From positions 179,357-243,356 of the forward strand of contig JAWKTK010000013.1 of assembly GCA_041399205.1 (NCBI GenBank): 64,000 bases of DNA, written 5' to 3'. Source of the DNA: JAGQOZ01 sp041399205. GTDB taxonomy: Bacteria > Planctomycetota > Planctomycetia > Pirellulales > Pirellulaceae. Shown here piece by piece: positions 18,432 to 27,727 of this stretch. Within the stretch, counting starts at the first letter, position 1. Every line of letters begins with the position of its first letter. Below the pieces are notes generated by a model that saw only the letters and a program-made list of their open reading frames with translations, was not told the origin of the DNA and did no database searches. The translations under genes and the position numbers were made by a program.

Positions 18432-19012
18432 TTCACGACGGAAATGGGCGGCGTGAGATCTTCACGAGGATCTCGTCCGGGTCGCGCCAATGACGAAAGA
18501 ATATCTTGAAGAGTCAATTCGCCGACTTGCAGTTGTTGCGAAAGCTCTTGCACATTGACGGTGGACAATTTTTCCGAGACCTCTGCAAATCGTTTTCCGT
18601 GCGAAGCCAGCGGGACTTCGGCCGAATGAGCTTCGGTGCTGGACGATTCGGAGTCACTTTCCGAATTCGCTTCTGCGCCATCCGGAACAGGAGGTTCCGA
18701 TGATGCGGCTTCACTGCCGGTGTCGGGTGACTCGGAGGAAACGGCGGGTTCGCTGGACGAACAACCCTCCGTCGCATCTGTGTCGGCTGCCGCGGCGGCG
18801 TCCTGAGTGGGCGTTTCGACTGCTGGCGATTCGACTGCTGGCGAACCGTCCGAACTGGCAGCGGTGTCAGTCGAAGTTGCCGCGTCTTGTTTTTCCATGA
18901 TGGGGTCGGGCGTCGATTCCGGCAACGCAATTGCGTGCACATCAAAACCGACTGCCTCCAACACCTTTTCGGCAACGGAATAACTTTCCGGATGAATCCA
19001 AGTGGTGTCCAC
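18428..19012 (-). CDS. tex: Tex piece: region between HhH zone and S1 domain, with acidic insert
   Basis: Starts with WIHPESYSVAEKVLEAVGFD, a normal Tex segment, followed by about 100 residues rich in Ser, Ala, Glu, Asp and Thr that other Tex proteins lack, and then by FAEVSEKLSTVNVQELSQQL and LTLQDILSSLARPGRDPRED, again normal Tex text leading into S1. Confidence 0.7.
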   Translation of the reverse strand: MDTTWIHPESYSVAEKVLEAVGFDVHAIALPESTPDPIMEKQDAATSTDTAASSDGSPAVESPAVETPTQDAAAAADTDATEGCSSSEPAVSSESPDTGSEAASSEPPVPDGAEANSESDSESSSTEAHSAEVPLASHGKRFAEVSEKLSTVNVQELSQQLQVGELTLQDILSSLARPGRDPREDLTPPISVVK

Positions 19013-19131
19013 GGATTGTCACTGCCGGTAACTTTCAAAATCCAACGGCCTGTACATAGGTGGCTTCGCCGATGCCGGGGACTTCTTTGATTTGTTCACG
19101 ACTTCGGAACGGGCCGTTTTTCTGACGGTGT

Positions 19132-19845
19132 TCATACAGTCGGCGTGCGGTCAGTTGATTCAATCCGGACACATATCCCAGCAGCCGCAGGGCTGGCCGA
19201 ATTCAAGTCGACGCCAACGTAATTCACGCAGGATTCGACCACGGCGTCCAACGATTCCTGGAGGTGTTTGGCCTTCACGTCGTGTTGATACAGACCAACG
19301 CCAATGTTGGCGGGGTCGATTTTTACCACTCCGGAAAGTGGGTCCAGTGTTCTCGACCGATCGAGCACCGCGCCGCGAACCGTGGCGTCAAACTTCGGCA
19401 GCTCTTCGCGTCCAATCGGGCTGGTCGAATAAACACTCGCTCCCGCTTCGCTCACGATCAAATAACCGACATCACGATCTTGCAGGCGATCCGCGATGAC
19501 ATTGGCCACCATTTGTTCGGTTTCCCGACACGCCGTACCGTTGCCGATGGCAACTGCGGTGATATTGTACTTGCGAATTTCCGCCAACGCTTCTCGCGAC
19601 GCTTCCACTGGATCTTCAGACCCAATCACGTGGATCAAATTGTCGCCCAGCACATTGCCGAATTCGTCCAACGCCACCAGTTTGCAACCGCTACGAAAAC
19701 CGGGATCAATCGCCAGCACGCGATGCTTTTGTAGGGGTGGTTGCAGCAAGAGCTTTCGCAGGTTTCTGGCAAACACCTTGACCGCATGCTCTTCGGCTCG
19801 TTCTGTCAACTCGCGTCGGATTTCTCGTTCAATGCTGGCCACCAC
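19132..19845 (-). CDS. tex: Tex piece: YqgF-like nuclease fold
   Basis: Contains VLAIDPGFRSGCKLVALDEF, AVAIGNGTACRETEQMV, YLIVSEAGASVYSTSPIGRE, RGAVLDRSRTLDPLSGVVKI and GLYQHDVKAKHLQESLDAVV with VNYVGVDLNSASP: the conserved core of Tex. The end (CVRIESTDRTPTV) is out of frame. Confidence 0.8.
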   Translation of the reverse strand: MVASIEREIRRELTERAEEHAVKVFARNLRKLLLQPPLQKHRVLAIDPGFRSGCKLVALDEFGNVLGDNLIHVIGSEDPVEASREALAEIRKYNITAVAIGNGTACRETEQMVANVIADRLQDRDVGYLIVSEAGASVYSTSPIGREELPKFDATVRGAVLDRSRTLDPLSGVVKIDPANIGVGLYQHDVKAKHLQESLDAVVESCVNYVGVDLNSASPAAAGICVRIESTDRTPTV

Positions 19846-20127
19846 CGATTTATCTGAGCGCGTCCATCACGCATTCTCGCAGCAGTGTCGGGTGCGGATG
19901 GCTGTCTTCCACAAATTTGGATTCTGCTTCGCTATGAAGTTGGTCGGCATTGAACTCCACTTTGACTCGCAGCACCTTGCTTTGGTCACCACGGTTCAAG
20001 GCCAGTAGTCGATGGTGCGGTAGCTTCTCTAATCGGTTCGGAGAAGTTGAAATAGTCCTAAACGACTGCTCTAGTTTCTTTCGCTTTTTCCGCCTTGCTT
20101 CACGACGTTGTTCTCGCCGAATCTTGG

Positions 20128-20388
20128 CTAGTTCCAGCTTGGAACGAGCGACATCGGACTTGGATTTATCTTTCTTTTTTTTTTAGCCGGAGGTGAAGAT
20201 GGATTTTCCGAAAACGGCGCAATGTCATTCGGACTAGCGGTGTCGCTTGCGGTGACGACAGCTTGAGCGGAATCCGACGCAGTCACATCATTGGTGCTTG
20301 GCGAATCAGATTCTGGCACCGTGATCTCGCTGGCATCTTCGGACGGTGAATCGGTGGCTGATTGGTCGGTGATCCCTACGGCCGCCAC
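20128..20388 (-). CDS. tex: Tex piece: low-complexity insert and poly-Lys stretch
   Basis: Ser/Asp/Thr-rich text followed by PPAKKKRK. The frame is lost in a run of A bases (minus strand) at about 20170, after which the basic text IRREQRREARRKKRKK continues in another frame. By itself this piece has no recognisable fold. Confidence 0.45.
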   Translation of the reverse strand: MAAVGITDQSATDSPSEDASEITVPESDSPSTNDVTASDSAQAVVTASDTASPNDIAPFSENPSSPPAKKKRKINPSPMSLVPSWN

Positions 20389-21302
20389 TTCGGCGTGGCC
20401 GTATCGTCATTCAGCACCGGTGCGTCGGCAACCACTTGAACGGCGGGCGCTGCGGGTTCATTGGATTCAGACGAATAGTTCGCGGTTGTCGAACCGGCGT
20501 CTGTGGTCGGGCTGTCTGTAGCGGTCGGGCTGGACGGTGATTCGGATTCGACTGATGGAGTTTCGGCGTCCGCGGCAGAGGTCGGCGTTTCTTCCGAATC
20601 CAGCGTGTTCGCGGTGCTCTGAGGCCGATTGATCGGAGGACCATTCTTCGTCGCCAGAATCGACGGCATCGGCATCGGCATCTGAATCATGGTCATCGGG
20701 CGAGGCTTCGATTCGTTTGCTGGAAATTGTGCTTGCCACATGTAGCGGCGAACCAGAGACCGAAGTCGGACCAATTCGCTAAAGTGTTCGGCGAGTATGG
20801 AACGAACGCCATTTTCCACTTCCTTGAGGTGGCCAAACCATTTTCCGGATTGACCAGTTCGTGCAGCGGGCGGCAAAGTCGGCCGCCACGGGATTGGCAT
20901 CCAGAACTTCTTGGGCCAGCGGCTCCAAGTCTTTTGTTTGGCCAAGGTGGCCAAGGTCTGCTTCTGGGCTTGAAGGGCAAATACAAGTCGTCCAGCAATT
21001 TGAGCGAATCGGCAGACAGGATGCTCTGCTCCAGCTCCGGCGTCAGTTTTTCCTGACTGCGAATCGACTTCAGCACCTTTGCTTGCGTTCAGAAAGCTGT
21101 CGCTGCATCTTGTACAGGTCATGGACTTGCCGAATCTGCTGTTCGTCCAGTCCGCCCGTGCGATCTTTCGATAGCGAGTAATAAATGGGACGGTATTGCC
21201 CTCGTCCAGCAGTTCGATGGTTGCCTGAACGCTATCCACCGAAATTCCCATTTGCTTGGCAATTGCATCCATATTTAACGAGTTCGAACTGGTTGTTTCC
21301 AT
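20376..21302 (-). CDS. tex: Tex piece: N-terminal region
   Basis: The genuine start of the gene: METTSSNSLNMDAIAKQMGI, then LLDEGNTVPFITRYRK, diagnostic for Tex. The frame is already lost after residue 48. Later parts of the piece return to the true frame (VENGVRSILAEHFSELVRL, then the Ser/Thr/Pro-rich insert). The parallel frame 20693-21076 holds LKSIRSQEKLTPELEQSILS, part of the same protein. Confidence 0.7.
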   Translation of the reverse strand: METTSSNSLNMDAIAKQMGISVDSVQATIELLDEGNTVPFITRYRKIARADWTNSRFGKSMTCTRCSDSFLNASKGAEVDSQSGKTDAGAGAEHPVCRFAQIAGRLVFALQAQKQTLATLAKQKTWSRWPKKFWMPIPWRPTLPPAARTGQSGKWFGHLKEVENGVRSILAEHFSELVRLRSLVRRYMWQAQFPANESKPRPMTMIQMPMPMPSILATKNGPPINRPQSTANTLDSEETPTSAADAETPSVESESPSSPTATDSPTTDAGSTTANYSSESNEPAAPAVQVVADAPVLNDDTATPKWRP

Positions 21303-21711
21303 TTTTAATTATTCGCAGTCAAAGAAGACGCGTTCGCTTGCAACAACTTGGCAACTCATTGAGACGTTCCGTGATAAGCGATGAAACACTTCGAAATCAC
21401 AATTCATCGAATGAAGTTCTTCGTCATTGGAAATCGAGGGTTCGAGTTGCAAAAAATGCGTCAAGAATTCAGTTCGGTACCAGCCGCAAAATGGGCTTGG
21501 CACCCCACATCGCCAAAATCAATTTTCTATTGTTTCAGGATATTAGGAAATTCCTAGACCGCGCAGAATAGGGGCCGCACGTCGGTTTGTCAAGGATTAT
21601 GAGCATTTCGACGTTTACAAATAATCAGAGTGACTTGTGAAAATTTTCCAGTCGAGACGATTTTGGGGTACGGCAAGGATCAGCTTCATTGTGCATTCGG
21701 TGATTGATTAG

Positions 21712-21740
21712 TTCATTTTGCTGTCAAAACTCGCTATACT
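21712..21740 (+). promoter_or_regulatory. candidate sigma-70 promoter of the MFS gene
   Basis: TTCATT and TATACT separated by 17 bases, 70 bases upstream of the MFS start codon. The -10 box is good, the -35 box weak. The rest of the 507-base gap (21303-21809) shows no gene. Confidence 0.45.
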
Positions 21741-21751
21741 CATCGCTCGTT

Positions 21752-21770
21752 TTCGCGGTAGGCTCGCGAA
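21752..21770. promoter_or_regulatory. small inverted repeat between promoter and MFS gene
   Basis: TTCGCG and CGCGAA with a 7-base spacer, 12 bases after the candidate -10 box. It could be an operator or a short leader hairpin; there is no adjacent regulator to support either. Confidence 0.25.
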
Positions 21771-21809
21771 TGTCTTCCCCTTATTTGCTAGTTTAGTGGT
21801 ACCAACCCA

Positions 21810-23390
21810 ATGAGTTCAACTGATACACCGGTGGGCGAAAAGCCCTCACTTTTCATGTTTTGGGGGTGCTTTATTGCCCTCATTACGACCGCGTTCGCAT
21901 TTATCTCGCGTTCTTTCATGATTAACACGCCCGACATGTGGCCGGCCGACTTTGGGCTAGACAAAGTGCAAGGCCAAGAATTATTTGGCGCTGGAATCTG
22001 GCCCTTTGCAATCAGCATCATCCTTTTCAGTCTTGTCATTGACAAAATTGGCTATCGCATTGCCATGATTTTCAGTTTTGTTTGCTATGCGATTTACGCA
22101 TTCTTGGCCCTTAAGGCACACGGAATTGTCAATGCGGAAGGACTGGCGGGCGCGGACTTAGAAGCGGCTCAACAGCGAGGGCTTCAATTTCTGACTTATG
22201 GATCGATCATTTTGGGACTGGGTAACGGTACTGTCGAAGCGTTCATCAATCCGGTTGTCGCCACGATGTTCAATCGCGAGAAAACAAAATGGTTGAACAT
22301 TTTGCATGCCGGATGGCCTGGTGGATTGGTATTGGGCGGCTTAATCACACTGGGCTTGGGTAGTCGCGCTACGGAGGATTGGCGATTACTGATCTACATT
22401 ATTGCGATTCCAGCGTTTGTCTATTTGTTAATGCTCATCGGCGCAAAGTTCCCTGTCAGTGAACGAGTTTCGGCGGGAGCAACCTACCGTGACATGCTTG
22501 GCGAATTCGGAGCCATTGGAGCATTTATCGCCGCATTTCTGATTTTCAAGCAATTGGGACAGGTGTTCGCTCTGGACTCGATGGTTGTTTGGGGGTTGAT
22601 TGCGGTCTCCGTTGTTGCGTATGGCGTCTATTGCAAGTCAGTAGGCCGCCCTTTAATGATCTTCCTATGCCTGATTATGATGCCTTTGGCCACAACCGAA
22701 TTGGGCACGGACGGTGCGATCACTGGGATTATGGAAGAACCGATGTCCGAAGCTGGTTACAATCCGCTTTGGGTGTTGATTTACACGTCTGCCATTATGA
22801 TGGTCTTGCGTTTCTTTGCCGGTCCCGTAGTCAAGGCTTTGACACCGCTAGGTCTCCTGGCAACCTGTGCCGCCTTAGCGATTGTTGGCTTGTATTGCCT
22901 TTCGTTTACCAAGACTTTTGTTGCCATTTTCGCGGCTGCAACTCTATATGGTGTCGCCAAAACCTACTTCTGGCCAACGATGTTGGGCGTGGTTGCGGAA
23001 CAATTTCCTCGAGGTGGTGCTCTGACCTTAAATGCAATTGCTGGAATTGGGATGCTAACCGTCGGAATTATCGGCGGTCCTTTTATCGGCAAGATGCAAG
23101 AAGACTCGGCCCAGGCCAAGATCGAAGCCACGGTGCCTGGTGTCTACGCCGAAGTATCCAAGAAAGATACCTACTTCTTAGGCGAATACACGGCCATTGA
23201 TGATTCAAAGGTAGCTGCGTTGTCGAATGCCGAAGAAGTGAGCAACTTAGTCAAGAATGCCAAGCAAGGCGCGCTGGCCAAAGTCACCGTTTTTCCTGCG
23301 TTCATGCTTCTTTGTTATCTGGCGTTGATCTTCTATTTTCAGTCCAAAGGTGGTTACAAGCCTCAAGAGGTCGGCGCTGGATCGCATTAG
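21810..23390 (+). CDS. MFS transporter
   Basis: 526 residues with about 12 hydrophobic helices. The first helix FWGCFIALITTAFAFISRSF and the loop VDKIGYRIAMIFSF between helices 2 and 3 (MFS motif A position, D-x-x-G-x-R) fit the major facilitator fold. LGLGNGTVEAFINPVVATMF and LHAGWPGGLVLGGLI resemble sugar-porter relatives of the FucP group, so a carbohydrate substrate is possible but not shown. About 70 hydrophilic residues separate the last two helices (IGKMQEDSAQAKIEATVPG and on), longer than usual. Monocistronic by position, ended by a terminator that overlaps the convergent tilS stop. Confidence 0.85.
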   Translation: MSSTDTPVGEKPSLFMFWGCFIALITTAFAFISRSFMINTPDMWPADFGLDKVQGQELFGAGIWPFAISIILFSLVIDKIGYRIAMIFSFVCYAIYAFLALKAHGIVNAEGLAGADLEAAQQRGLQFLTYGSIILGLGNGTVEAFINPVVATMFNREKTKWLNILHAGWPGGLVLGGLITLGLGSRATEDWRLLIYIIAIPAFVYLLMLIGAKFPVSERVSAGATYRDMLGEFGAIGAFIAAFLIFKQLGQVFALDSMVVWGLIAVSVVAYGVYCKSVGRPLMIFLCLIMMPLATTELGTDGAITGIMEEPMSEAGYNPLWVLIYTSAIMMVLRFFAGPVVKALTPLGLLATCAALAIVGLYCLSFTKTFVAIFAAATLYGVAKTYFWPTMLGVVAEQFPRGGALTLNAIAGIGMLTVGIIGGPFIGKMQEDSAQAKIEATVPGVYAEVSKKDTYFLGEYTAIDDSKVAALSNAEEVSNLVKNAKQGALAKVTVFPAFMLLCYLALIFYFQSKGGYKPQEVGAGSH

Positions 23391-23423
23391 TTCGTATCTT
23401 TTGATACCAACGTAAATTCCGAA

Positions 23424-23464
23424 TGGCCCTGAATCGCGTTCTACGATCCAGGGTCATTTTTTTT
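23424..23464 (+). terminator. terminator of the MFS gene, overlapping the 3' end of tilS
   Basis: TGGCCCTGAATCG pairs with CGATCCAGGGTCA (one G-U, one mismatch), 7-base loop, then eight T. The right arm is also coding sequence for the last codons of tilS on the other strand. Since the stem is read in both directions, it may work for both genes. Confidence 0.75.
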
Positions 23465-24451
23465 GCGAATGCAGATACGACCGTCTGACACGCGGCATTC
23501 GATGGAAGCGGGTAGGTCAAACACGTAAACCGTTGTTTCGCACGATCTTGCCAACTTTAGCCAGTGCTGTCGTGTCATGGATTGCCGAGACCAATTCATT
23601 CGCTTCCAGAGCCGAATGAAAAATTCTATTCGAAAACCGATCGAATGTTCGACCAATCCATCGTGCGCCAATATGCACTGCGACGGTTGCGAATGAATAA
23701 CGACTTGATCATAGACTTGATCTACTCGGCACGAATAATCGTCAACCGCATCCTGCATGATTTGCGAAGTCTTGAGAATCGAACCTCGAATATGTGTTCC
23801 CAGTTCACGTTCAATGACGGGTAAGATGTTGTGTCGAATGCGATTTCGCGCAAAGGCATCGCTTTGATTGGAATCATCTTGTCGAAAACGCTGGCCGATG
23901 GATGCCAGCCAGCTTTCAATTTCGGCGCGAGACACGGTTAGTAGGGGACGCGCCAGCGTAACGGCTTCCGATAGCAGGCGAAAGTTTGACATTCCGGCTA
24001 GTCCTGCCAATCCGGTTCCTCGGAACAAGTGGTGTAATACCGTCTCCACTTGGTCATCCGAATTGTGCGCGGTCAGAACATAGCGAGAACCATGTTGGTT
24101 GGCAGAGTCAAGCAACATTTGGTATCGAATGGCTCTGGCGGCTCCTTCCAGTCCGTCTTTGCGGTTGGCCTGCAATTGCCGAGGATCAATTCGACGGGAA
24201 ACGAACGGCAGTCTTTCCGCTTGGCACAATTCCGCGACGAATTGCTCGTCTTCATCGGCCGCGGTGGCTCGCAAGCCGTGGTTTACGTGCACCACCACCA
24301 ATCTTGATCGGTCGGGTTGTAACTGCGAAAAAGACCGCAGCAACGCGACACTGTCCGCTCCGCCGGAAACCGCCAGCGTCAGAACGTGACGCTCCCAGCG
24401 ATCGGCTGGCCAATTTGCCAAGATTTTTTCTGGAAGCGTTGCGTCGTTCAT
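23441..24451 (-). CDS. tilS: tRNA(Ile)-lysidine synthase
   Basis: Attaches lysine to C34 of tRNA-Ile2 so that it reads AUA; essential in bacteria. 336 residues. The PP-loop SGGADSVALL (29-38) binds ATP, HVNHGLRATAADEDEQFVAE and YVLTAHNSDDQVETVLHHLF, RGTGLAGLAGM are the conserved N-type ATPase motifs, and RQDDSNQSDAFARNRIRHNI precedes the C-terminal part. Shorter than the 430 residues of E. coli TilS, like many minimal forms without the last domain. Confidence 0.92.
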   Translation of the reverse strand: MNDATLPEKILANWPADRWERHVLTLAVSGGADSVALLRSFSQLQPDRSRLVVVHVNHGLRATAADEDEQFVAELCQAERLPFVSRRIDPRQLQANRKDGLEGAARAIRYQMLLDSANQHGSRYVLTAHNSDDQVETVLHHLFRGTGLAGLAGMSNFRLLSEAVTLARPLLTVSRAEIESWLASIGQRFRQDDSNQSDAFARNRIRHNILPVIERELGTHIRGSILKTSQIMQDAVDDYSCRVDQVYDQVVIHSQPSQCILAHDGLVEHSIGFRIEFFIRLWKRMNWSRQSMTRQHWLKLARSCETTVYVFDLPASIECRVSDGRICIRKKNDPGS

Positions 24452-25147
24452 CGGTTCTTAGGAAGCGAAGTCAATAATGTGGGCAAAAAGGCCAACCTAT
24501 GCCTGAACGCCGGGTAAGTGAAGGAGGCAAACCAACAAACTTACATGCGGAGGATCTGCTTCGGCTTTGAAGTTGGCCGGGGCTCTGCTAACATAACTGT
24601 TCGACAAATTCCAGCGATTGGATCTTGTTGAATTACGCGAGAGATTAACTGCAGACATGTGGTTAACAGCAACTAGTAGCACATTTTAGGCAGATTCGTT
24701 ATCGATTCCCATCGGCCCCGTTTATCATGGATTCGCTTGTCTATATTCTGATTGCCGCGTTTTCACTTCATTTTGGACGAATGTTGATTTCGGGACAGAT
24801 GAAGTTTGAGCGTACGATTTGCGCAGAATGGCAACGGAGCGCGCACGCGGATTCCCTTCGCAAGCTTTTTCTGGCGACAATTTTCAGAAATTCGCTGCAA
24901 ACGGTCGACGGGAGAGCCAAGCCTGCGATTCGTCGTTTGGTTGGGTGTCGGCGTAGTTACATTCGGAAACTGGTTCGTACGCAATTTGACGACGATTCGC
25001 TGGTTTCAGTGGTGACCTGCGCTTCGATCTTCGTTTCTGTCTGACGTGTTGCTTACTTCTGCTGTGTAGCATGCCACCGCAATTCCGTGGCTGCAACTTG
25101 CCGCGATTCGTCCGCGCCGTATCTCTTGCCTGTAGATATTCGTCCAT
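24452..25147. other. 696-bp divergent region between tilS and rny, no confident gene
   Basis: A plus-strand frame at 24727-25044 (105 aa, MDSLVYILIAAFSLHFGRML) and an overlapping one with VVWLGVGVVTFGNWFV are weak candidates for a small, possibly frame-broken membrane protein. At 24490-24578 there is a possible folded element: GGCCAAC...GTTGGCC encloses GTAAGT...ACTTAC. No known RNA family fits. Promoters for rny and tilS must lie here but I cannot fix them. Confidence 0.3.
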
Positions 25148-26725
25148 ATGCAGGGAGTCAGTGCGGTGGGTCCAGAAATCATCATTGCCAGCATGGTCTG
25201 TACCGTGATCGGTGCGGCGCTCAGTTTTGTTGCGGTCAAAATGCTTGATCGCTTGCGTCGGCGAGACGCCGAGTCCGAAGCACAAGAAATTGTGGAACGA
25301 GCAAAACAAGATGCGGTCAATCTCAAGAAAGAAGTGGAATTAAAGGCCAAGGAAGAGGCCATTCAGCAAAAGGCGGAAAAGGACCGTGAGTTCAGCAAAT
25401 TGCGGGACGAACTGCGAGATCGAGAGCGGTTGCTGGATAAACGCCAAGAGATTATCGAACAGCAGGCGGAAGATCTGCGGAAACAAGAACGAATTGTCGA
25501 ATCGACGCAGCGCAAACTGACCGAAAAAATTTCTGACACCGATAAACGCAACAAAGAACTGGCTAATTTGCTGGATCTGCAGAGGCAAACCCTGCATGAA
25601 CTCAGCAGTTTGAACAAGGAAGAGGCCACGGAACGCTTGCTGTCCATGCTGGACCAAGAACTGCAGCGAGAAGCGGGTGCGGTGATCATGAAGCACCAGA
25701 AAAAACTGGATGCTACCTGCAAGCAACAAGCTCGCGAGCTGCTGATTACCACGCTCCAGCGTTACGCCGCCGCGCATACGGCCGAATCGACCACCAGCAG
25801 CGTTGATATTCCCAACGATGAAATGAAAGGACGAATTATTGGTCGAGAAGGCCGTAATATTCGTTCGTTCGAAAAAGAGACCGGCGTGGACGTGATTATT
25901 GACGACACACCAGGCGTGGTCATTGTCAGTTCGTTTGATCCGGTTCGCCGCGAAGTCGCTCGTCAAGCTCTCAATAAACTCATTGCCGATGGCCGCATTC
26001 ATCCGTCGCGAATTGAAGAGATTGTCAAAGAAACGACGGAAGAAATTGAACAATTCATTCAGAAACAAGGCGAAGAAGCCGCGTTGGAAGTCAATGTCCA
26101 AGGCTTGCATCCGCGAGTGCTGAATCTGCTGGGACGTTTGTATTTCCGGACTAGTTACAGTCAAAATGTCTTGCGGCATTCCATTGAGGTTGGGTTTGTG
26201 ACAGGCATGTTGGCGGAAATGGTTGGCCTGGACGGAAACCTGGGACGTCGCTGTGGTTTGCTGCACGATATCGGTAAAGCGGCCGACCACGACATGGAAG
26301 GCGGCCATCCCAAAATCGGTTCAACATTGCTGAAAAAGCATGGCGAAGGTCCGGAAGTGGTGCATGCGGCGTTGGGGCACCACGATGAAATTGTGATCGA
26401 ACATCCTTATACCGTGTTGGTGGCCACAGCCGACGCCTGCAGTGCGTCTCGCCCCGGTGCTCGTCGCGAAACCTTGGAACGTTACATCAATCGCATGGAG
26501 GAATTGGAATCGATCGCCAAGGCGTTTCCGGGCGTGGATCAAGCGTTTGCCATTCAGGCTGGTCGGGAACTTCGCGTCATTGCGAATTCGAAAGAAACGG
26601 ACGATGACAGTGCGGCTAAAATTTCGCGAGACATCGCCAAGGCGTTTGAAGAACAGTTGACGTATCCGGGCGAAATCAAGGTGACGGTGGTTCGAGAAAC
26701 TCGGTTCACCGGAATCGCCAGATAG
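25148..26725 (+). CDS. rny: ribonuclease Y
   Basis: Membrane-bound endoribonuclease that starts mRNA decay. 525 residues: N-terminal membrane helix (about 10-30), long charged coiled coil (about 40-195), KH RNA-binding domain with GRIIGREGRNIRSFE (about 228-242), HD phosphohydrolase domain with RHSIEVGF (His343-Ser), LLHDIGKAADHD (His373-Asp374) and LGHHDEIVIEHP. All motifs of the family are intact and the length matches. The next gene, ymdB, starts 15 bases downstream, a pairing also known from Firmicutes. Confidence 0.95.
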   Translation: MQGVSAVGPEIIIASMVCTVIGAALSFVAVKMLDRLRRRDAESEAQEIVERAKQDAVNLKKEVELKAKEEAIQQKAEKDREFSKLRDELRDRERLLDKRQEIIEQQAEDLRKQERIVESTQRKLTEKISDTDKRNKELANLLDLQRQTLHELSSLNKEEATERLLSMLDQELQREAGAVIMKHQKKLDATCKQQARELLITTLQRYAAAHTAESTTSSVDIPNDEMKGRIIGREGRNIRSFEKETGVDVIIDDTPGVVIVSSFDPVRREVARQALNKLIADGRIHPSRIEEIVKETTEEIEQFIQKQGEEAALEVNVQGLHPRVLNLLGRLYFRTSYSQNVLRHSIEVGFVTGMLAEMVGLDGNLGRRCGLLHDIGKAADHDMEGGHPKIGSTLLKKHGEGPEVVHAALGHHDEIVIEHPYTVLVATADACSASRPGARRETLERYINRMEELESIAKAFPGVDQAFAIQAGRELRVIANSKETDDDSAAKISRDIAKAFEEQLTYPGEIKVTVVRETRFTGIAR

Positions 26726-26740
26726 GTAGAGAGGCTTGTT

Positions 26741-27550
26741 GTGCGACTGCTATTGATTGGAGACATCGTAGGCAAGCCCGGCCGCCGGATGGTAACCAAG
26801 GCCGTAAATTATCTGAAAGAATCCCAGCAAATTGACATGGTCGTCGCCAACGCGGAAAACGCGGCTGGAGGTTCAGGCATCACGCCGGAAAACTATCGCG
26901 AATTGATTGCGGCCGGCGTCGATTGCATTACGCTGGGTGACCATATTTATCGGCGTCGCGAAATCTATTCCATTTTAGATGATCCAGCGACGCCCATTGT
27001 GAAACCTGCGAATTTTCCGCCCGAAGCTCCCGGCAAAGATTGGGTGGCTATCACGCTATCGTCTGGGATCCGAGTAGCCGTGTTTAGTCTCTTGGGCCGA
27101 GTGTTCATGCGGCCGGTGGACTGCCCCTGGAAGGCTGCAGAACGAATTCTGCGCGAAATACCGGACGACATCCAAGTCATTCTGTGTGATTTCCATGCCG
27201 AAGCAACCAGCGACATGCAATTGATGGGGCGGTATTTGGATGGTCGAGTTTCCGCAGTTTTGGGCACGCATACCCATGTGCCAACTGCGGACGAACGTAT
27301 CTTGCCCAAAGGCACGGCCTTTCAATGTGACGTCGGAATGACCGGTTCGCTTGACAGCATCCTAGGACGGAAAGTCGATCCTGTCATGGAAACCACCATT
27401 ACGTTTCGACCGGCCTTCTTTGACGTCGCACAGGAACAAGTTCAGCTTTGTGCAACGCTGGTCGAAGTCGATCCAAGCAACGGAAAAGCAATCGACATTA
27501 GGCGAATTTCGCTCGCCGAAGAAGAAGTTGATGCAAACTGGAATAAATAG
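26741..27550 (+). CDS. ymdB: YmdB family metallophosphoesterase (TIGR00282)
   Basis: 269 residues from a GTG start preceded by GAGAGG. Metal-binding motifs of the family: LLIGDIVGKPGRRMV, VANAENAAGGSGITP, ITLGDHIYRRREI, CDFHAEATSDMQLMG, LGTHTHVPTADERILP and CDVGMTGSLDSILG. YmdB hydrolyses 2',3'-cyclic nucleotides in Bacillus and influences biofilm and sporulation-type decisions. Here it very likely shares a transcript with rny. Confidence 0.92.
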   Translation: MRLLLIGDIVGKPGRRMVTKAVNYLKESQQIDMVVANAENAAGGSGITPENYRELIAAGVDCITLGDHIYRRREIYSILDDPATPIVKPANFPPEAPGKDWVAITLSSGIRVAVFSLLGRVFMRPVDCPWKAAERILREIPDDIQVILCDFHAEATSDMQLMGRYLDGRVSAVLGTHTHVPTADERILPKGTAFQCDVGMTGSLDSILGRKVDPVMETTITFRPAFFDVAQEQVQLCATLVEVDPSNGKAIDIRRISLAEEEVDANWNK

Positions 27551-27727
27551 GCAAAATGTCATTTTTGAGTCTACTGAAATAGATTTGGCGAATACAAAGA
27601 ACAGCCAGTAGACGCAATTGACACCGTCTTGGAAGTCGGCTAAAAACCAGCCCAAACATTGGCGACACCAAGCAATTGTTTGCTTCGACGTCTCTTCCAA
27701 AAATCTGAACCGGTGCGATCAAACCTG

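Larger units (their letters stand above)
17899..21302 (-). pseudogene. tex: Tex family transcription accessory protein, complete locus, several frame breaks
   Basis: The whole locus encodes one Tex protein of about 1130 residues, read in at least six pieces. Order from the N-terminus: helix-turn-helix start MDAIAKQMGISVDSVQATI with LLDEGNTVPFITRYRK; helical region LTPELEQSILSADSLKLLDDL; a first Ser/Thr/Glu/Asp-rich insert; KKKRK stretch; YqgF-like nuclease fold LAIDPGFRSGCKLVALDE; GVDLNSASP and the helix-hairpin-helix zone; a second acidic Ser/Ala-rich insert; S1 RNA-binding domain LVPGMELTGTVLNVVDFGAF; basic tail ending KKQDKKGK. Tex proteins bind nucleic acid and RNA polymerase-linked complexes and usually have 720-790 residues, so the inserts add some 300. 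Breaks fall in or near homopolymers, including a run of nine A (minus strand) at about 20170. Confidence 0.8.

Noticed and set aside
20150..20190. Programmed frameshift in tex at the run of nine A (minus strand)
   Set aside because: The other breaks in the same gene and in unrelated genes also sit at homopolymers, so a technical cause is simpler.
24727..25044. 105-codon frame before rny
   Set aside because: The first 25 residues are hydrophobic, but the rest reads as noise and an overlapping frame is equally plausible. Kept only as a remark in the region entry.
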